Shown piece after piece: positions 43,991 through 53,124 of a DNA stretch of 64,000 bases (its first letter is position 1; each line of letters opens with the position of its first letter). The position numbers and the translations under genes are program-made. Origin of the DNA: Alphaproteobacteria bacterium UBA7314 (GTDB lineage: Bacteria > Pseudomonadota > Alphaproteobacteria > MPNO01 > UBA830). The stretch lies in contig DKQG01000058.1 in NCBI GenBank assembly GCA_002471575.1, positions 56,917 through 120,916 on the forward strand, written 5' to 3'. The notes beneath the pieces were generated by a model. That model had not been told where the DNA came from. It ran no database searches and worked only from the letters and a program-made list of their open reading frames with translations.

Positions 43991-44506
43991 ATGAGACAGG
44001 GCCAGAACAAAAATCGTATGAGAGGCCGGGGTAATGGCCGCAAGGGCGGAAATCCCCGCAATCAGTCGTTTGAGAGCAACGGTCCTGAAGTCAAGGTCCG
44101 GGGCAATGCGCAGCAGGTTGTGGAAAAGTACCTGACCCTGGCGCGTGACGCCTCGTCGGCTGGTGACCGTATCAACGCGGAGAGTTATTACCAGTTCGCT
44201 GAACACTACTATCGCGTCATGAATGCGGCGAACGAACAGCAGCGTCAGCAGCAGCAACAGCAGCAACAGAACGCCGAGGCCGAGGGCGATGCGCAGCCGA
44301 ACAGCGAGGCTGTGGATGCCGCTGAAGCGTCCGAGAATGAGGGTAATCCGAACAATGGCCGCCGCCGGCGCAACGGTCGCGGCAACGAGCGCAACAACGG
44401 GGCTGCCAAGGAAGCGGCAGAAAAATCCGAAAAACCCAAGGCGGACGCTGCTCCGCCGCCGGAAGCCGCATCCGACGAAGACACGGGCGAGAAAGCCAGC
44501 GCCTGA
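43991..44506 (+). CDS. DUF4167 protein with a glutamine-rich tract
   Basis: A 171-residue low-complexity protein. The conserved part is N-terminal: RGRGNGRKGGNPRNQSF, FESNGPEVKVRGN, then AQQVVEKYLTLARDASSAGDRINAESYYQFAEHYYR, the DUF4167 core. A run of glutamines follows at about residues 80-95, then an acidic and basic tail ending EDTGEKASA. The DUF4167 family is common next to prmC and clpB in Rhizobiales and Rhodospirillales and is basic at the N-terminus, so RNA binding is likely but unproven. Confidence 0.88.
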   Translation: MRQGQNKNRMRGRGNGRKGGNPRNQSFESNGPEVKVRGNAQQVVEKYLTLARDASSAGDRINAESYYQFAEHYYRVMNAANEQQRQQQQQQQQNAEAEGDAQPNSEAVDAAEASENEGNPNNGRRRRNGRGNERNNGAAKEAAEKSEKPKADAAPPPEAASDEDTGEKASA

Positions 44507-44863
44507 ACCGGTCAGGCGGCGACGACCCTCGTCAGCCGATTTTCAAGAGTTATCGCCCCCCCCCGGCCTCACACCGGGGGGGGGTTGTGGTTTGCGTTAT
44601 GTTTTCCACCGGTCGCCGGCAGGGGATCGACGGAATGGCGCTCCTGCTCGCCGGATATTCCCGTTAACCCTGCATTACCCCTGTCTTGACCCGGAACGGG
44701 TTAAATTCGGGTATGCGATTGTCCGACCGCTAGCCCGAAATGTGCGTTGTAAAAAGTCGATATTTCCCCATATCTGCAAAGGACGCCGATTATCGGGTCC
44801 ATATACATGCTTGCCGCCTCGCGGGAGCGCTAATCGCAATGTCTAATGATGGAGTTGCAGACA
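44507..44863. promoter_or_regulatory. 357-base gap: terminator after DUF4167 and clpB promoter region
   Basis: It begins with the strong terminator at 44555-44586 and then holds the clpB leader. A possible heat-shock box is seen at 44746-44773: GTTGTAAA, then CCCCATAT after 12 bases, similar in part to alphaproteobacterial sigma-32 sites, but the spacing is short. A GGAG site for clpB is at 44851-44854. No gene is seen. Confidence 0.4.
44555..44586 (+). terminator. Strong intrinsic terminator after the DUF4167 gene
   Basis: A run of nine C followed by GG pairs with CC and nine G over a 7-base loop (CCTCACA), then TTGTGGTTTG. The stem is about 11 pairs of pure G-C. It separates the hisS to DUF4167 region from clpB. 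Confidence 0.8.
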
Positions 44864-47470
44864 ATGGAATTTGAGTCCTACACAGAAAGGGCGCGCGGAT
44901 TCGTGCAGGCTGCACAGACCTCGGCGCTAGCCAGCAATCACCAGCATTTCAAACCCGAGCATCTACTCAAGGTTCTTCTCGATGACAAGGAAGGCCTAGC
45001 CTCCAACCTGATCTCTACTGTCGGCGGCGATCCCGGGGTCGCCCGCCGTGAGCTGGACGCCGCACTCGCGAACATTCCGATAGTGGAAGGACTCGGTGCA
45101 ACCCAGATTTATCTAGCTCCCGAAATGGCCAAGGTGTTCGAAAGCGTGAGGGAGATCGCCGAGAAGGCGGGCGACAGCTTCGTCACCGCCGAGTGGTTGC
45201 TTCTGGCGCTGAGCATGGCGACCGGCACGCCGTCGGCCGACGCGCTGTCGAAGGCTGGGGTCAACCCGCAATTGCTGAACGGTGCGATCGAACAGATCCG
45301 TAGGGGTCACAGAGCGGACAGCGCTACAGCAGAAGATTTCTACGATGCGTTGAAAAAATATGCGACCGACCTGACTGAACGCGTCCGTGAAGGAAAGATT
45401 GATCCCGTGATCGGGCGGGACGAGGAAATTCGCCACACTGTGCAGGTCCTGTCCCGGCGTACCAAGAACAATCCGGTTCTGATCGGCGAGCCCGGCGTCG
45501 GCAAGACGGCGATTGCCGAAGGCCTTGCCCAGCGCATCGTTAACGGTGACGTGCCGGAAAGCCTGCGCCGCAAGAAGCTGATGTCGCTCGATCTCGGTGC
45601 GCTCGTCGCTGGGGCGAAATTCCGCGGCGAATTTGAAGAGCGCCTGAAAGCCGTCCTGCAGGAGATCACTGCCGAGGACGGAGAGATTATCCTTTTCATC
45701 GACGAGCTGCACACGCTGATCGGCGCCGGCGCCTCGGAGGGCGCGATGGATGCGTCAAATATGCTGAAACCGGCGCTGGCGCGCGGAGAGCTGCACTGTA
45801 TCGGCGCGACCACCCAGGACGAATACCGTAAGCACATCGAGAAGGATGCGGCCTTTGCGCGCCGGTTCCAAACCGTGCTGGTCCAGGAACCGACGGTCGA
45901 AGACACCATTTCGATCCTGCGGGGACTCAAGGAAAAGTACGAGGTTCATCATGGCGTGCGCATCACCGACGGTGCCATCATATCGGCGGCGACCCTATCG
46001 AACCGTTATATCACGGACCGGTTCCTGCCGGACAAGGCAATCGATCTGATCGACGAGGCGTCGTCACGGCTGCGCATGGTCGTGGATTCAAAGCCCGAGA
46101 AAATCGACAAGCTCGACCGAAGGATCATCCAGCTCAAGATTGAGCGCGAAGCGCTTAATAAAGAATCCGACAAGGGGTCGCGTGAACGGCTCGAGAAACT
46201 GGAAGAGGAACTTGCCGAACTCGAAGACAAATCGGCCGAGCTGACCGAAATCTGGCAGTCCGAAAAGGAAACTCTGGCAGATTTCCAGAAGGTCAAGGAG
46301 GAGCTGGAAAGCGCCCGCACGGCTCTCGAACGCGCCCAGCGTGATGGCGATCTGGCGAAGGCCGGTGAGCTTGCCTACGGCATTATTCCAGATCTCGAAA
46401 AGAAGCTGGCTGATGCCGCCGAACATGATGGTGGGGACGCCCGTATGCTCGACGAAGAGGTCACCGACGGCGATATCGCGTCGGTCGTTTCCCGGTGGAC
46501 CGGAATTCCGGTCGACAAGATGCTGGAAGGCGAACGCGAAAAGCTGCTGCGCATGGAGCAGGTGTTGGGCGGTTGGGTCATTGGCCAAGACGAAGCCGTG
46601 GTTGCCGTCAGCAATGCGGTGCGTCGCGCGCGGGCTGGACTCCAGGATCCCAACCGGCCGCTCGGCTCGTTCCTGTTTCTGGGGCCCACCGGCGTCGGCA
46701 AGACCGAGCTCACCAAGGCGCTGGCAGCCTTCTTGTTCGACGACGAAACCGCGATGCAGCGGCTCGACATGTCGGAATACATGGAGAAGCACTCCGTCGC
46801 ACGCTTGATCGGAGCGCCACCCGGCTATGTCGGGTACGAGGAAGGCGGTGCTCTGACTGAAGGCGTGCGCCGACGGCCCTATCAGGTCGTCCTGTTCGAC
46901 GAGGTCGAAAAGGCGCATCCCGACGTTTTCAACGCGCTGCTGCAGGTGCTGGACGACGGACGCCTGACGGACGGGCAGGGCCGGACGGTCGATTTTCGCA
47001 ATACCCTGATTATCCTGACGTCGAACCTTGGCGGAGAAGTGCTGGCCAACCAGGGCGAGGGCGAAAGCGTAGATGAAGTGCGCGAACAGGTGGTGGATAT
47101 CGTCCGCAGAGCGTTCCGGCCGGAGTTCCTCAACCGGTTGGACGAAACGTTGCTGTTCCACAGGCTGTCGCGCGAACACATGACGGGCATTGTCGATATT
47201 CAGCTCGGCCGTCTGCGGGCGATGCTGGTAGATCGCAAGATCTCGCTGGATCTGGACGAGACAGCGATCGCTTGGCTGGCCAATGAGGGTTACGACCCGG
47301 TCTACGGGGCCCGCCCGCTGAAACGCGTGATCCAGCGCAGCCTACAGAACGTGCTCGCCACAAAAATACTGGAGGGTAGGATCGAAGATGGCGAGACGGT
47401 CACGGTGGGTGCAGGCAATGGCGGATTGGTCATCAACGTCGCCGCCATGGAACAAATCGTGGCGGAGTAA
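44864..47470 (+). CDS. clpB: Chaperone disaggregase ClpB
   Basis: An 868-residue Hsp100 protein that pulls proteins out of aggregates with DnaK. The Clp N-domain (FESYTERARGFVQAAQ) is followed by AAA-1 (Walker A GEPGVGKTA, Walker B FIDELHTLIGAG), the coiled middle domain (DKLDRRIIQLKIEREAL..., residues about 400-520) and AAA-2 (GPTGVGKTELTKA, LLQVLDDGRLTDGQGR). The ATG at 44864 is preferred over 44846 because GGAG lies nine bases upstream. The middle domain rules out ClpA or ClpC. Confidence 0.96.
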   Translation: MEFESYTERARGFVQAAQTSALASNHQHFKPEHLLKVLLDDKEGLASNLISTVGGDPGVARRELDAALANIPIVEGLGATQIYLAPEMAKVFESVREIAEKAGDSFVTAEWLLLALSMATGTPSADALSKAGVNPQLLNGAIEQIRRGHRADSATAEDFYDALKKYATDLTERVREGKIDPVIGRDEEIRHTVQVLSRRTKNNPVLIGEPGVGKTAIAEGLAQRIVNGDVPESLRRKKLMSLDLGALVAGAKFRGEFEERLKAVLQEITAEDGEIILFIDELHTLIGAGASEGAMDASNMLKPALARGELHCIGATTQDEYRKHIEKDAAFARRFQTVLVQEPTVEDTISILRGLKEKYEVHHGVRITDGAIISAATLSNRYITDRFLPDKAIDLIDEASSRLRMVVDSKPEKIDKLDRRIIQLKIEREALNKESDKGSRERLEKLEEELAELEDKSAELTEIWQSEKETLADFQKVKEELESARTALERAQRDGDLAKAGELAYGIIPDLEKKLADAAEHDGGDARMLDEEVTDGDIASVVSRWTGIPVDKMLEGEREKLLRMEQVLGGWVIGQDEAVVAVSNAVRRARAGLQDPNRPLGSFLFLGPTGVGKTELTKALAAFLFDDETAMQRLDMSEYMEKHSVARLIGAPPGYVGYEEGGALTEGVRRRPYQVVLFDEVEKAHPDVFNALLQVLDDGRLTDGQGRTVDFRNTLIILTSNLGGEVLANQGEGESVDEVREQVVDIVRRAFRPEFLNRLDETLLFHRLSREHMTGIVDIQLGRLRAMLVDRKISLDLDETAIAWLANEGYDPVYGARPLKRVIQRSLQNVLATKILEGRIEDGETVTVGAGNGGLVINVAAMEQIVAE

Positions 47471-47479
47471 TGCATAACT

Positions 47480-47520
47480 GGTGGACACGAGTGTCTCCGC
47501 CGGGTTTTGATCCCGTTTTC
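47480..47520 (+). terminator. Possible terminator after clpB
   Basis: GGTGGACAC and GTGTCTCCGCC can pair with one bulge, and directly after it CGGG and CCCG form a second stem followed by TTTT. Both fit the end of a clpB transcript. The short stems make this tentative. Confidence 0.4.
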
Positions 47521-47580
47521 AACTACACTTCGTCGAGCAAAGAAAGTAGCACTCATTTCTTCCGGCAAGCGCGTGATCAA

Positions 47581-47796
47581 ATGGGTATTGATACGACTCT
47601 ATTCGCGGTCCTAATCGCGGTAGAGGTTTCCGCTATAACGGGCCTCGCAACGTCACTGAATACCGTAAAGCGGCTGGGGAGAAAGTTAGTTCTGGATATG
47701 CAGCCTGAAGCTATAGATAAGAAACTTCTGCAGAGCCCCAAGTGGCGGTTATCAACGTTCAAGACGTTGAACACTCACATTTTAGGTTTTGAATAG
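47581..47796 (+). CDS. Unrecognised small open frame with one membrane span
   Basis: A 71-codon frame starting MGIDTTLFAVLIAVEVSAI with one hydrophobic span and a basic second half (TVKRLGRKLVLDM, LLQSPKWRLSTFKTLN). The open frame continues upstream to 47470, but that would start inside the likely clpB terminator. No ribosome binding site is clear before the ATG at 47581. I cannot name a family, and it may be a remnant. Confidence 0.25.
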   Translation: MGIDTTLFAVLIAVEVSAITGLATSLNTVKRLGRKLVLDMQPEAIDKKLLQSPKWRLSTFKTLNTHILGFE

Positions 47797-48046
47797 GACG
47801 GGTTGCGACAAGTCATAATCCGCGCGAGCGCGGTTCGATCCGCTGACGCTCAAGGCGTGGAAACCTTGGAGTTGCTTGAACGGGTGGAGGATCTTCTGAA
47901 AGGCGAATAAGGAACCACCGCAAACTATGCTATATGCTGGCTGGAGCCGTGTTGATTACTCAGGCAGCGGTCTAACCGGAATTCTGAATGCGCCTACAGA
48001 ACGCGACGATCGGCCGCTACCGCTCTGCGGCTTTGGGGCACCCGTC

Positions 48047-49465
48047 TCAGCGTTGCGTGATCGTGTTTTTTTTCTGGAGGTTGGCGACTAGCGTAGCGAT
48101 ATTGGCGCGCTTCACCTCGAACCGCGCGAAATCCTTGCGGCCGAGTTTGATACCGGACGGCATCTTGATGGTCAGCGGGTTGACCTGCCGTCCCCTGGCG
48201 AGGATTTCGTAATGCAGGTGCGGGCCTGTCGAGCGGCCTGTGCTGCCCACATAACCGATCACCTGGCCCTGTTTAACCCGGCTGCCCTGGGTCACCCCTT
48301 TTCTGAAGCGGCTCATGTGGGCATAGGCGGAGTTGAAACCGCCCGCATGGCGGATGCGGATATACTTCCCGTATCCGCTATTGCGCCCGCGAAAGGTGAT
48401 AACGCCATCGCCGGCCGCGTAAATGGGCGTGCCCGTCGGCGCGGCGAAATCGACGCCGCGATGCATTTTCGTGTACCCGAGTATCGGATGGCGGCGCTTA
48501 CCAAAGCGCGAAGAAAGTCGGGCACCGTCGATCGGCGTACGCAAAAGAGGGCGTTTTGCGCTGCGGCCGGTATCGTCGAAGTAATCCGTTTTGCCGGGTC
48601 GCAGTTCGAAACGGTAAAGCGGTTTCGCCGCTCCGGACAGGATCATTCGTGCATAAATAACCTGACCATGGCGGACGACATGGCCGTCGTCGTCCAGGAA
48701 GCGTTCATAGGCCACTTCGAACGCGTCGCCTTTCTGAATTTCGCGCTGGAAATCGACATCCCAACTGTAAATCCGCACCAGTTCCGCCAGTACCGAGAGC
48801 GGCACATTCTGGCGCGCCGCTGACTTGTAGAGACTGGAATTGATGGTCCCCCGGGCGAAGCTAATCTTGAGAGTCAGGTTTCGCTTGGTTTCGAACGCCC
48901 GAAATGATGTTGCTTCGTCGCGCCGCACTGCGACCTTGCGGACGACGCTGGGATCCAGTTGCATCTCCTTCAGATTGTCGTCCGGCGCAAAAGTCAGATG
49001 GACGCGTTGCCCGACACGGAGATCCCTTGGGTCATATACCGCCCTGAGTGCGCTGACTGCGTCATGCGCATCTTCGTGGGCGATCCCCGCCGACAGCATT
49101 ATCGACATCAATGTGTCACCGTTGCGTACTTTCAGGCTGCGTTTTTTCTCAAGTACGGGGTCAGGGTTGCCGGCTGACGGCGTGATAGAGGCTAGTATCG
49201 TCTCTATCGGTTGTTCAGGTGCCGGCGCGGTCTGAACATCGGTTTCTCCGACAGCAGCCATTGGTTCGCTGAACGCCGGCATTCCGTCAGCGTCTGGTCC
49301 TGTCACGGCTCCGATGAACAACCCCATAACCAGAACGCTCAAGGCTATCTGCAGTGGTCCGAAGCCTTTACGCCCGATATACGAAAAGGAGTCAAGACGT
49401 GTGCTTTGCGACGAAAAAAACGACACTCGGGCCTTCCGAAAAACTGTATGACGCAGATTAGACAA
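48047..49465 (-). CDS. M23 family metallopeptidase (membrane-anchored)
   Basis: A 472-residue envelope protein. A basic N-terminus precedes one span at about 38-55 (LQIALSVLVMGLFIGAV). A LysM-like or OapA-type region (KVRNGDTLMSIMLSAGI) leads to the C-terminal LytM domain with HRGVDFAAPTGTPIYAAGDG, AYAHMSRF and GPHLHYEILARG, which supply the zinc histidines, so it is likely an active peptidoglycan endopeptidase and not a degenerate EnvC type. The first codon appears to be TTG; a downstream start would remove part of the cytoplasmic tail. Confidence 0.87.
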   Translation of the reverse strand: MSNLRHTVFRKARVSFFSSQSTRLDSFSYIGRKGFGPLQIALSVLVMGLFIGAVTGPDADGMPAFSEPMAAVGETDVQTAPAPEQPIETILASITPSAGNPDPVLEKKRSLKVRNGDTLMSIMLSAGIAHEDAHDAVSALRAVYDPRDLRVGQRVHLTFAPDDNLKEMQLDPSVVRKVAVRRDEATSFRAFETKRNLTLKISFARGTINSSLYKSAARQNVPLSVLAELVRIYSWDVDFQREIQKGDAFEVAYERFLDDDGHVVRHGQVIYARMILSGAAKPLYRFELRPGKTDYFDDTGRSAKRPLLRTPIDGARLSSRFGKRRHPILGYTKMHRGVDFAAPTGTPIYAAGDGVITFRGRNSGYGKYIRIRHAGGFNSAYAHMSRFRKGVTQGSRVKQGQVIGYVGSTGRSTGPHLHYEILARGRQVNPLTIKMPSGIKLGRKDFARFEVKRANIATLVANLQKKNTITQR

Positions 49466-49660
49466 CCCATCTGAAAGCTTAACGCATCATTGTTCAACTG
49501 TCTAGAAAGACGTTCAATATCAATGCCTTTCGCGTTATTTCTAACATGTCGGCGCACGTGTTCTCGCTGTCGGAGTAGTCGGGTCTCTTGACCTCCTACG
49601 ATGTGCCCTAAATACTTTCTCGGACGTTTGGCCAAAAACAGTCCTCCGGGGAGAGTTATC

Positions 49661-51742
49661 TTGTTCCGCTCGGTTGAGAGTTTCCTGCGACCGCAGACAA
49701 TCGCTATTGTCGGCGCGTCCGAGACAGGCGGCGCTGGTTGGCCGAAAGGGCTTTACGAAAATTTCAAACACGAGGATTTTCCCGCGCGTGTCTATCTAGT
49801 GAATCCGCGGCGCGATGAGTTGTGGGGACGGAAGGTCTATCCCGACTTCGCATCGCTACCGGAAAAGATAGATCTTGCTGTTGTCATAATTCCCGCCGAG
49901 GCGATCCCCGGCGTATTGGCCGAGGGGGCGGAGGCCGGTTTGCGCAACGCGCTGATTTACGCGTCGCGGTTCGGCGAGGGCGGCGACGACGTCGGCGCAG
50001 AACGGGCGGCAGAACTGCGCGACATCTGCGACCGGACGGGGCTGCGGATCTCGGGTCCGAACTGCATGGGGGCGATCTCGCTGCCCGAAAGACTGCTGTT
50101 CTATCCAACTTCGCGGGTCCGCGGCCTGCCCCTGGGATCAGTCGGCGTCGTATTCCAGTCCGGCGGCACCTTCCAGTTCTGGCTCGAACAGGGCGCAGCC
50201 CGGGGACTTGGCTATTCCTATGCGGTTTCCAGCGGCAACGAGCTTGATCTCGACATGGCCGACTACATAAATTTCCTCGTCGATGACGATCATACCCGCG
50301 TCATCGCCTGCATGGCGGAGGGGGTGAGTAGGCCCGATGCTCTAATGGCGGCGGTGGAACGGGCGTTCGAGGCCAACAAGCCGGTTTTGATGCTGAAAGT
50401 GGGGCATAGCGCAGCGGGACAGGCGGCGGCGCAAAGTCACACGGGTGCTCTGGCAACGGACCATCATGTGTTCACCGCCATGTGCCGCAAGTTCGGCGTG
50501 GTGCCCGTTGACACGCTGGACGCACTGATCGAGATGAGCCTCGCCTTTTCCGCCGGACGTCTGCCGCATGGCGACCGGGTTGCGTTGGTTGGCTACTCCG
50601 GCGGCGCGAAGGGACTGTTTCTGGATATCGCAGAGACCGATGGGGTGTCGATGCCTGATTTTACGCCGGAAACCCAGGCTGTGCTGCGAGAGCACATTGA
50701 TGCCGGTGTTCCAACCAGCAATCCGCTGGACACTGGCGCTGGCCTGGCCCGGCGGTTTCCGGAATTTGCCGAAGTCGCAAAAATCGTAGCGCAGGATCCC
50801 AACATCGACATGGTGTCGGTCCAAGGGCAATTGCCGTTGGCGGAGGGCACAGCCGGCGATCCCGACCTTTTCCGCCAGATTCGCGATAGCACGGACAAGC
50901 CCGTGGTGGCGCATAACCGCATGTCGCAGAATATCAACGATGCGGGACGTGCGTTTCAGGCCGCCGCCGGCATTCCATTCCTGCAGCGCCTGCCCGAGGT
51001 AGCGACAACGCTAAAGGCGCTTGCGGCCTATGCCGAGCGCCGACGCCGGGGCATCCCCCCTTTCGCGGCGGATAAGGTTTCTTTGGATCCCGATGCGGCG
51101 GTCGAGGACGTTCTAGCTGGTCACGGAATATCTGGACCCAAATCGGCTTTCGCGTCCAACGCGGCGGGGGTTGGCGATAAAGCGTTAGGGGTCGGTTTCC
51201 CCGTCGCCGTAAAAATTGTCTCGCCCCAGGCAGTTCACAAGACCGAGGTCCGCGGCGTTGCATTGAACCTTGCGTCGCCGGAGGACGCGGTTGCGGCAGC
51301 GCAGGCGATGTCGGATAGGCTGTTGGCAGCCGAACCCGGCGCCGTCGTCGAGGGATTCCTGATCCAGCAAATGGTTGACGGTCTGGAAGTCATAGTCGGC
51401 GTGCGGGACGACCCGCAGTTCGGTGCAGTGCTGGCGCTAGGTATCGGTGGCGTTATGGTCGAAGCAATGCGCGACGTTGCGTTTCGTCTGCTGCCCGTCA
51501 CTGACGAAGACGTCGGCGACATGATAAATGAGCTGAGGGCAAAGGCAGTGCTGGGTGCGTTCAGGGGTGCCGCCCCGCGCGATGTGGATGCGCTAGTAGC
51601 AGCCGTCGTCGGCCTGTCGAATTCTTGGCCTGCCCTGCAAGACCGGATCTCGGATATCGAGATTAACCCCATGATGGTGGGTGCGGAAGGCGAGGGCGTC
51701 GTCGCCGCAGATATACGCAGCCTTTCCCGAGATCAAAACTAA
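49661..51742 (+). CDS. NDP-forming acyl-CoA ligase (FerA/ACD type)
   Basis: An acyl-CoA synthetase of the ADP-forming superfamily. The CoA-binding Rossmann part starts SFLRPQTIAIVGASETGG, followed by SGPNCMGAIS and the succinyl-CoA-ligase part with the phospho-histidine in QSHTGALATDHHVF. A C-terminal ATP-grasp region (FPVAVKIVSPQAVHKTEVRGV) completes it. Sphingobium FerA, a feruloyl-CoA synthetase, has this layout and size. I choose the TTG at 49661 because GGGGAGAG lies just upstream; an ATG at 49601 would add 20 residues. The acyl-CoA dehydrogenase follows after 12 bases. Confidence 0.85.
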   Translation: MFRSVESFLRPQTIAIVGASETGGAGWPKGLYENFKHEDFPARVYLVNPRRDELWGRKVYPDFASLPEKIDLAVVIIPAEAIPGVLAEGAEAGLRNALIYASRFGEGGDDVGAERAAELRDICDRTGLRISGPNCMGAISLPERLLFYPTSRVRGLPLGSVGVVFQSGGTFQFWLEQGAARGLGYSYAVSSGNELDLDMADYINFLVDDDHTRVIACMAEGVSRPDALMAAVERAFEANKPVLMLKVGHSAAGQAAAQSHTGALATDHHVFTAMCRKFGVVPVDTLDALIEMSLAFSAGRLPHGDRVALVGYSGGAKGLFLDIAETDGVSMPDFTPETQAVLREHIDAGVPTSNPLDTGAGLARRFPEFAEVAKIVAQDPNIDMVSVQGQLPLAEGTAGDPDLFRQIRDSTDKPVVAHNRMSQNINDAGRAFQAAAGIPFLQRLPEVATTLKALAAYAERRRRGIPPFAADKVSLDPDAAVEDVLAGHGISGPKSAFASNAAGVGDKALGVGFPVAVKIVSPQAVHKTEVRGVALNLASPEDAVAAAQAMSDRLLAAEPGAVVEGFLIQQMVDGLEVIVGVRDDPQFGAVLALGIGGVMVEAMRDVAFRLLPVTDEDVGDMINELRAKAVLGAFRGAAPRDVDALVAAVVGLSNSWPALQDRISDIEINPMMVGAEGEGVVAADIRSLSRDQN

Positions 51743-51754
51743 AAGGATTTGGAT

Positions 51755-52912
51755 ATGGACTACCAGCTCCCTGAAGAGCTGCGCCTGCTGCAGGAAACGG
51801 TGCGCCGGTTCGTCGACCGCGAACTGATCCCCATCGAACAGGACAGCATGGACGGACCCAAGCTGAAGGCAGAGGTGCAGGAATCGCTGGAGGAAAAGGC
51901 CAAAGCCATCGGTCTCTGGCTGTTCGATGTGCCGGAAGAATACGGTGGCCAGGGCCTTGGCCTGCTGGCGCGATCGATCGTCTGGACCGAATTGGCGCGT
52001 ACCATCGCTCTCCCGACCCGCAACGTGAATATCTTTGGTCCGATCGTTAGCCCGATCCTCTACTACCTCAATGAAGAGCAGAAAAAACGTTATCTTTTCC
52101 CGGTTCTCGAGGGGAAGCTGCGGCACTGTTTTGCGCAGACAGAGCCCGAAGCCGGCGGCGATCCGGGCGGCATGCGTACCACGGCGGTGCGAGACGGCGC
52201 TTATTACGTCATCAATGGTATTAAGCGGTTTATCACCGGCGCGGCGGACGCCGATTTTGCCCAGGTGATCGCCGCAACCGACCGAGCAAAAGGTTCGCGT
52301 GGTGGTATATCGGCGTTCCTTGTCGATATGGATAGCCCAGGCGTCAAACTGTTGCGGGCGCAGGAAACCATGATGAATGACCGGCCCTGGGAAATCGCGT
52401 TTGAAGATGCGCGGGTGCCCGCCGAGAATATGATCGGTGGTGAAGGAGACGGTTTTAAATTCGCGCAGAACTGGATCAGCGCCGGGCGTATTCGCCACGG
52501 TGCGCGGGGTATCGGCGTGATTGAACGCTGCCTGGAACTTGGCGCGTCCTACGCCAAGCAGCGCGAAACATTTGGTAGGAAGCTGGCTGAGCGCCAGTCC
52601 GTGCAGTGGATGCTGGTCGATTCCTATGCAGATCTGCACATGCTGCGTCTGATGGTGCACACTGCCGCGGCCAAGCACGATGCGGGCGAGGATATCCGCT
52701 ACGATTCCTATATGTGTAAGTACCTTGGCGATACGAAATCGTTCGAAGCCGCTGACCGCTGCATGCAGATATATGGCGGGATGGGCCTGACTACTGACCT
52801 GCCGATCGAGCGAATGTGGCGTGACCAACGCAGTTTCATTATCACTGAAGGCCCGACCGAGATCATGAAAATGGCGCTGGCGAGGCACGTAGTGCGTCAG
52901 TTCGGCGACTAA
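51755..52912 (+). CDS. Acyl-CoA dehydrogenase
   Basis: A 385-residue FAD enzyme that desaturates an acyl-CoA. The N-terminal helical part (YQLPEELRLLQETVRRFVDREL) leads to FAQTEPEAGGDPGG, the FAD-binding loop, then TMMNDRPWEIAFEDARVPAENMIGGEGDGF and the C-terminal YGGMGLTTDLPIERMWRDQRSFIITEGPTEIMKM, typical of the family, where the ITEGPTEI glutamate is the catalytic base position. The ATG at 51755 is preferred over the TTG at 51749 because AAAAGGA lies upstream. Adjacent to a CoA ligase, it likely acts on the CoA ester made by that ligase. Confidence 0.92.
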   Translation: MDYQLPEELRLLQETVRRFVDRELIPIEQDSMDGPKLKAEVQESLEEKAKAIGLWLFDVPEEYGGQGLGLLARSIVWTELARTIALPTRNVNIFGPIVSPILYYLNEEQKKRYLFPVLEGKLRHCFAQTEPEAGGDPGGMRTTAVRDGAYYVINGIKRFITGAADADFAQVIAATDRAKGSRGGISAFLVDMDSPGVKLLRAQETMMNDRPWEIAFEDARVPAENMIGGEGDGFKFAQNWISAGRIRHGARGIGVIERCLELGASYAKQRETFGRKLAERQSVQWMLVDSYADLHMLRLMVHTAAAKHDAGEDIRYDSYMCKYLGDTKSFEAADRCMQIYGGMGLTTDLPIERMWRDQRSFIITEGPTEIMKMALARHVVRQFGD

Positions 52913-53001
52913 ACTTCATTAAACGCCTGGCGGTATCCGCCCGTCATATATTGGACTAAATGTGAACTGGCGTTCCCTCCGGGATTCTTTCGCGGCGATA
53001 C

Positions 53002-53036
53002 AAAACGGCGGCCCCGGGCCGTCGTTTTATGTTTTT
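53002..53036 (+). terminator. Strong intrinsic terminator after the acyl-CoA dehydrogenase gene
   Basis: AAAACGGCGGCC and GGCCGTCGTTTT pair over CCG with one G-U, then TATGTTTTTCC follows. The stem is about 12 pairs including the A-T base pairs. It ends the ligase-dehydrogenase transcript before the hydratase-like gene at 53125. Confidence 0.8.
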
Positions 53037-53124
53037 CCGCGTTTTGACTCGCCTTTGCGTTTCCGACATCATTTCCCAAGAGCGGGATGACATTCAAAAA
53101 AAAGACGCCTTGAGGAGAGAGACA

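Larger units (their letters stand above)
47471..48046. other. 576-base gap between clpB and the M23 peptidase
   Basis: Besides the possible terminator this gap has a hydrophobic small frame (next entry) and, at about 47800-47910, a short open piece GLRQVIIRAS...VETLELLERVEDLLKGE that looks like the end of a coding region without its start. I recognise neither. It may be residual decayed DNA. Confidence 0.35.

Noticed and set aside
46088..47179. A 363-codon minus-strand frame opposite clpB
   Set aside because: Antisense to the ClpB middle and second AAA domains; codon-structure shadow.
47835..47860. A GGTTCGATCC sequence resembling a tRNA T-loop
   Set aside because: No acceptor stem, D-arm or anticodon arm can be built around it.
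51593..52888. A 431-codon minus-strand frame opposite the acyl-CoA dehydrogenase
   Set aside because: It lies wholly antisense to the dehydrogenase, which has all its family motifs; no domain is seen in this translation.
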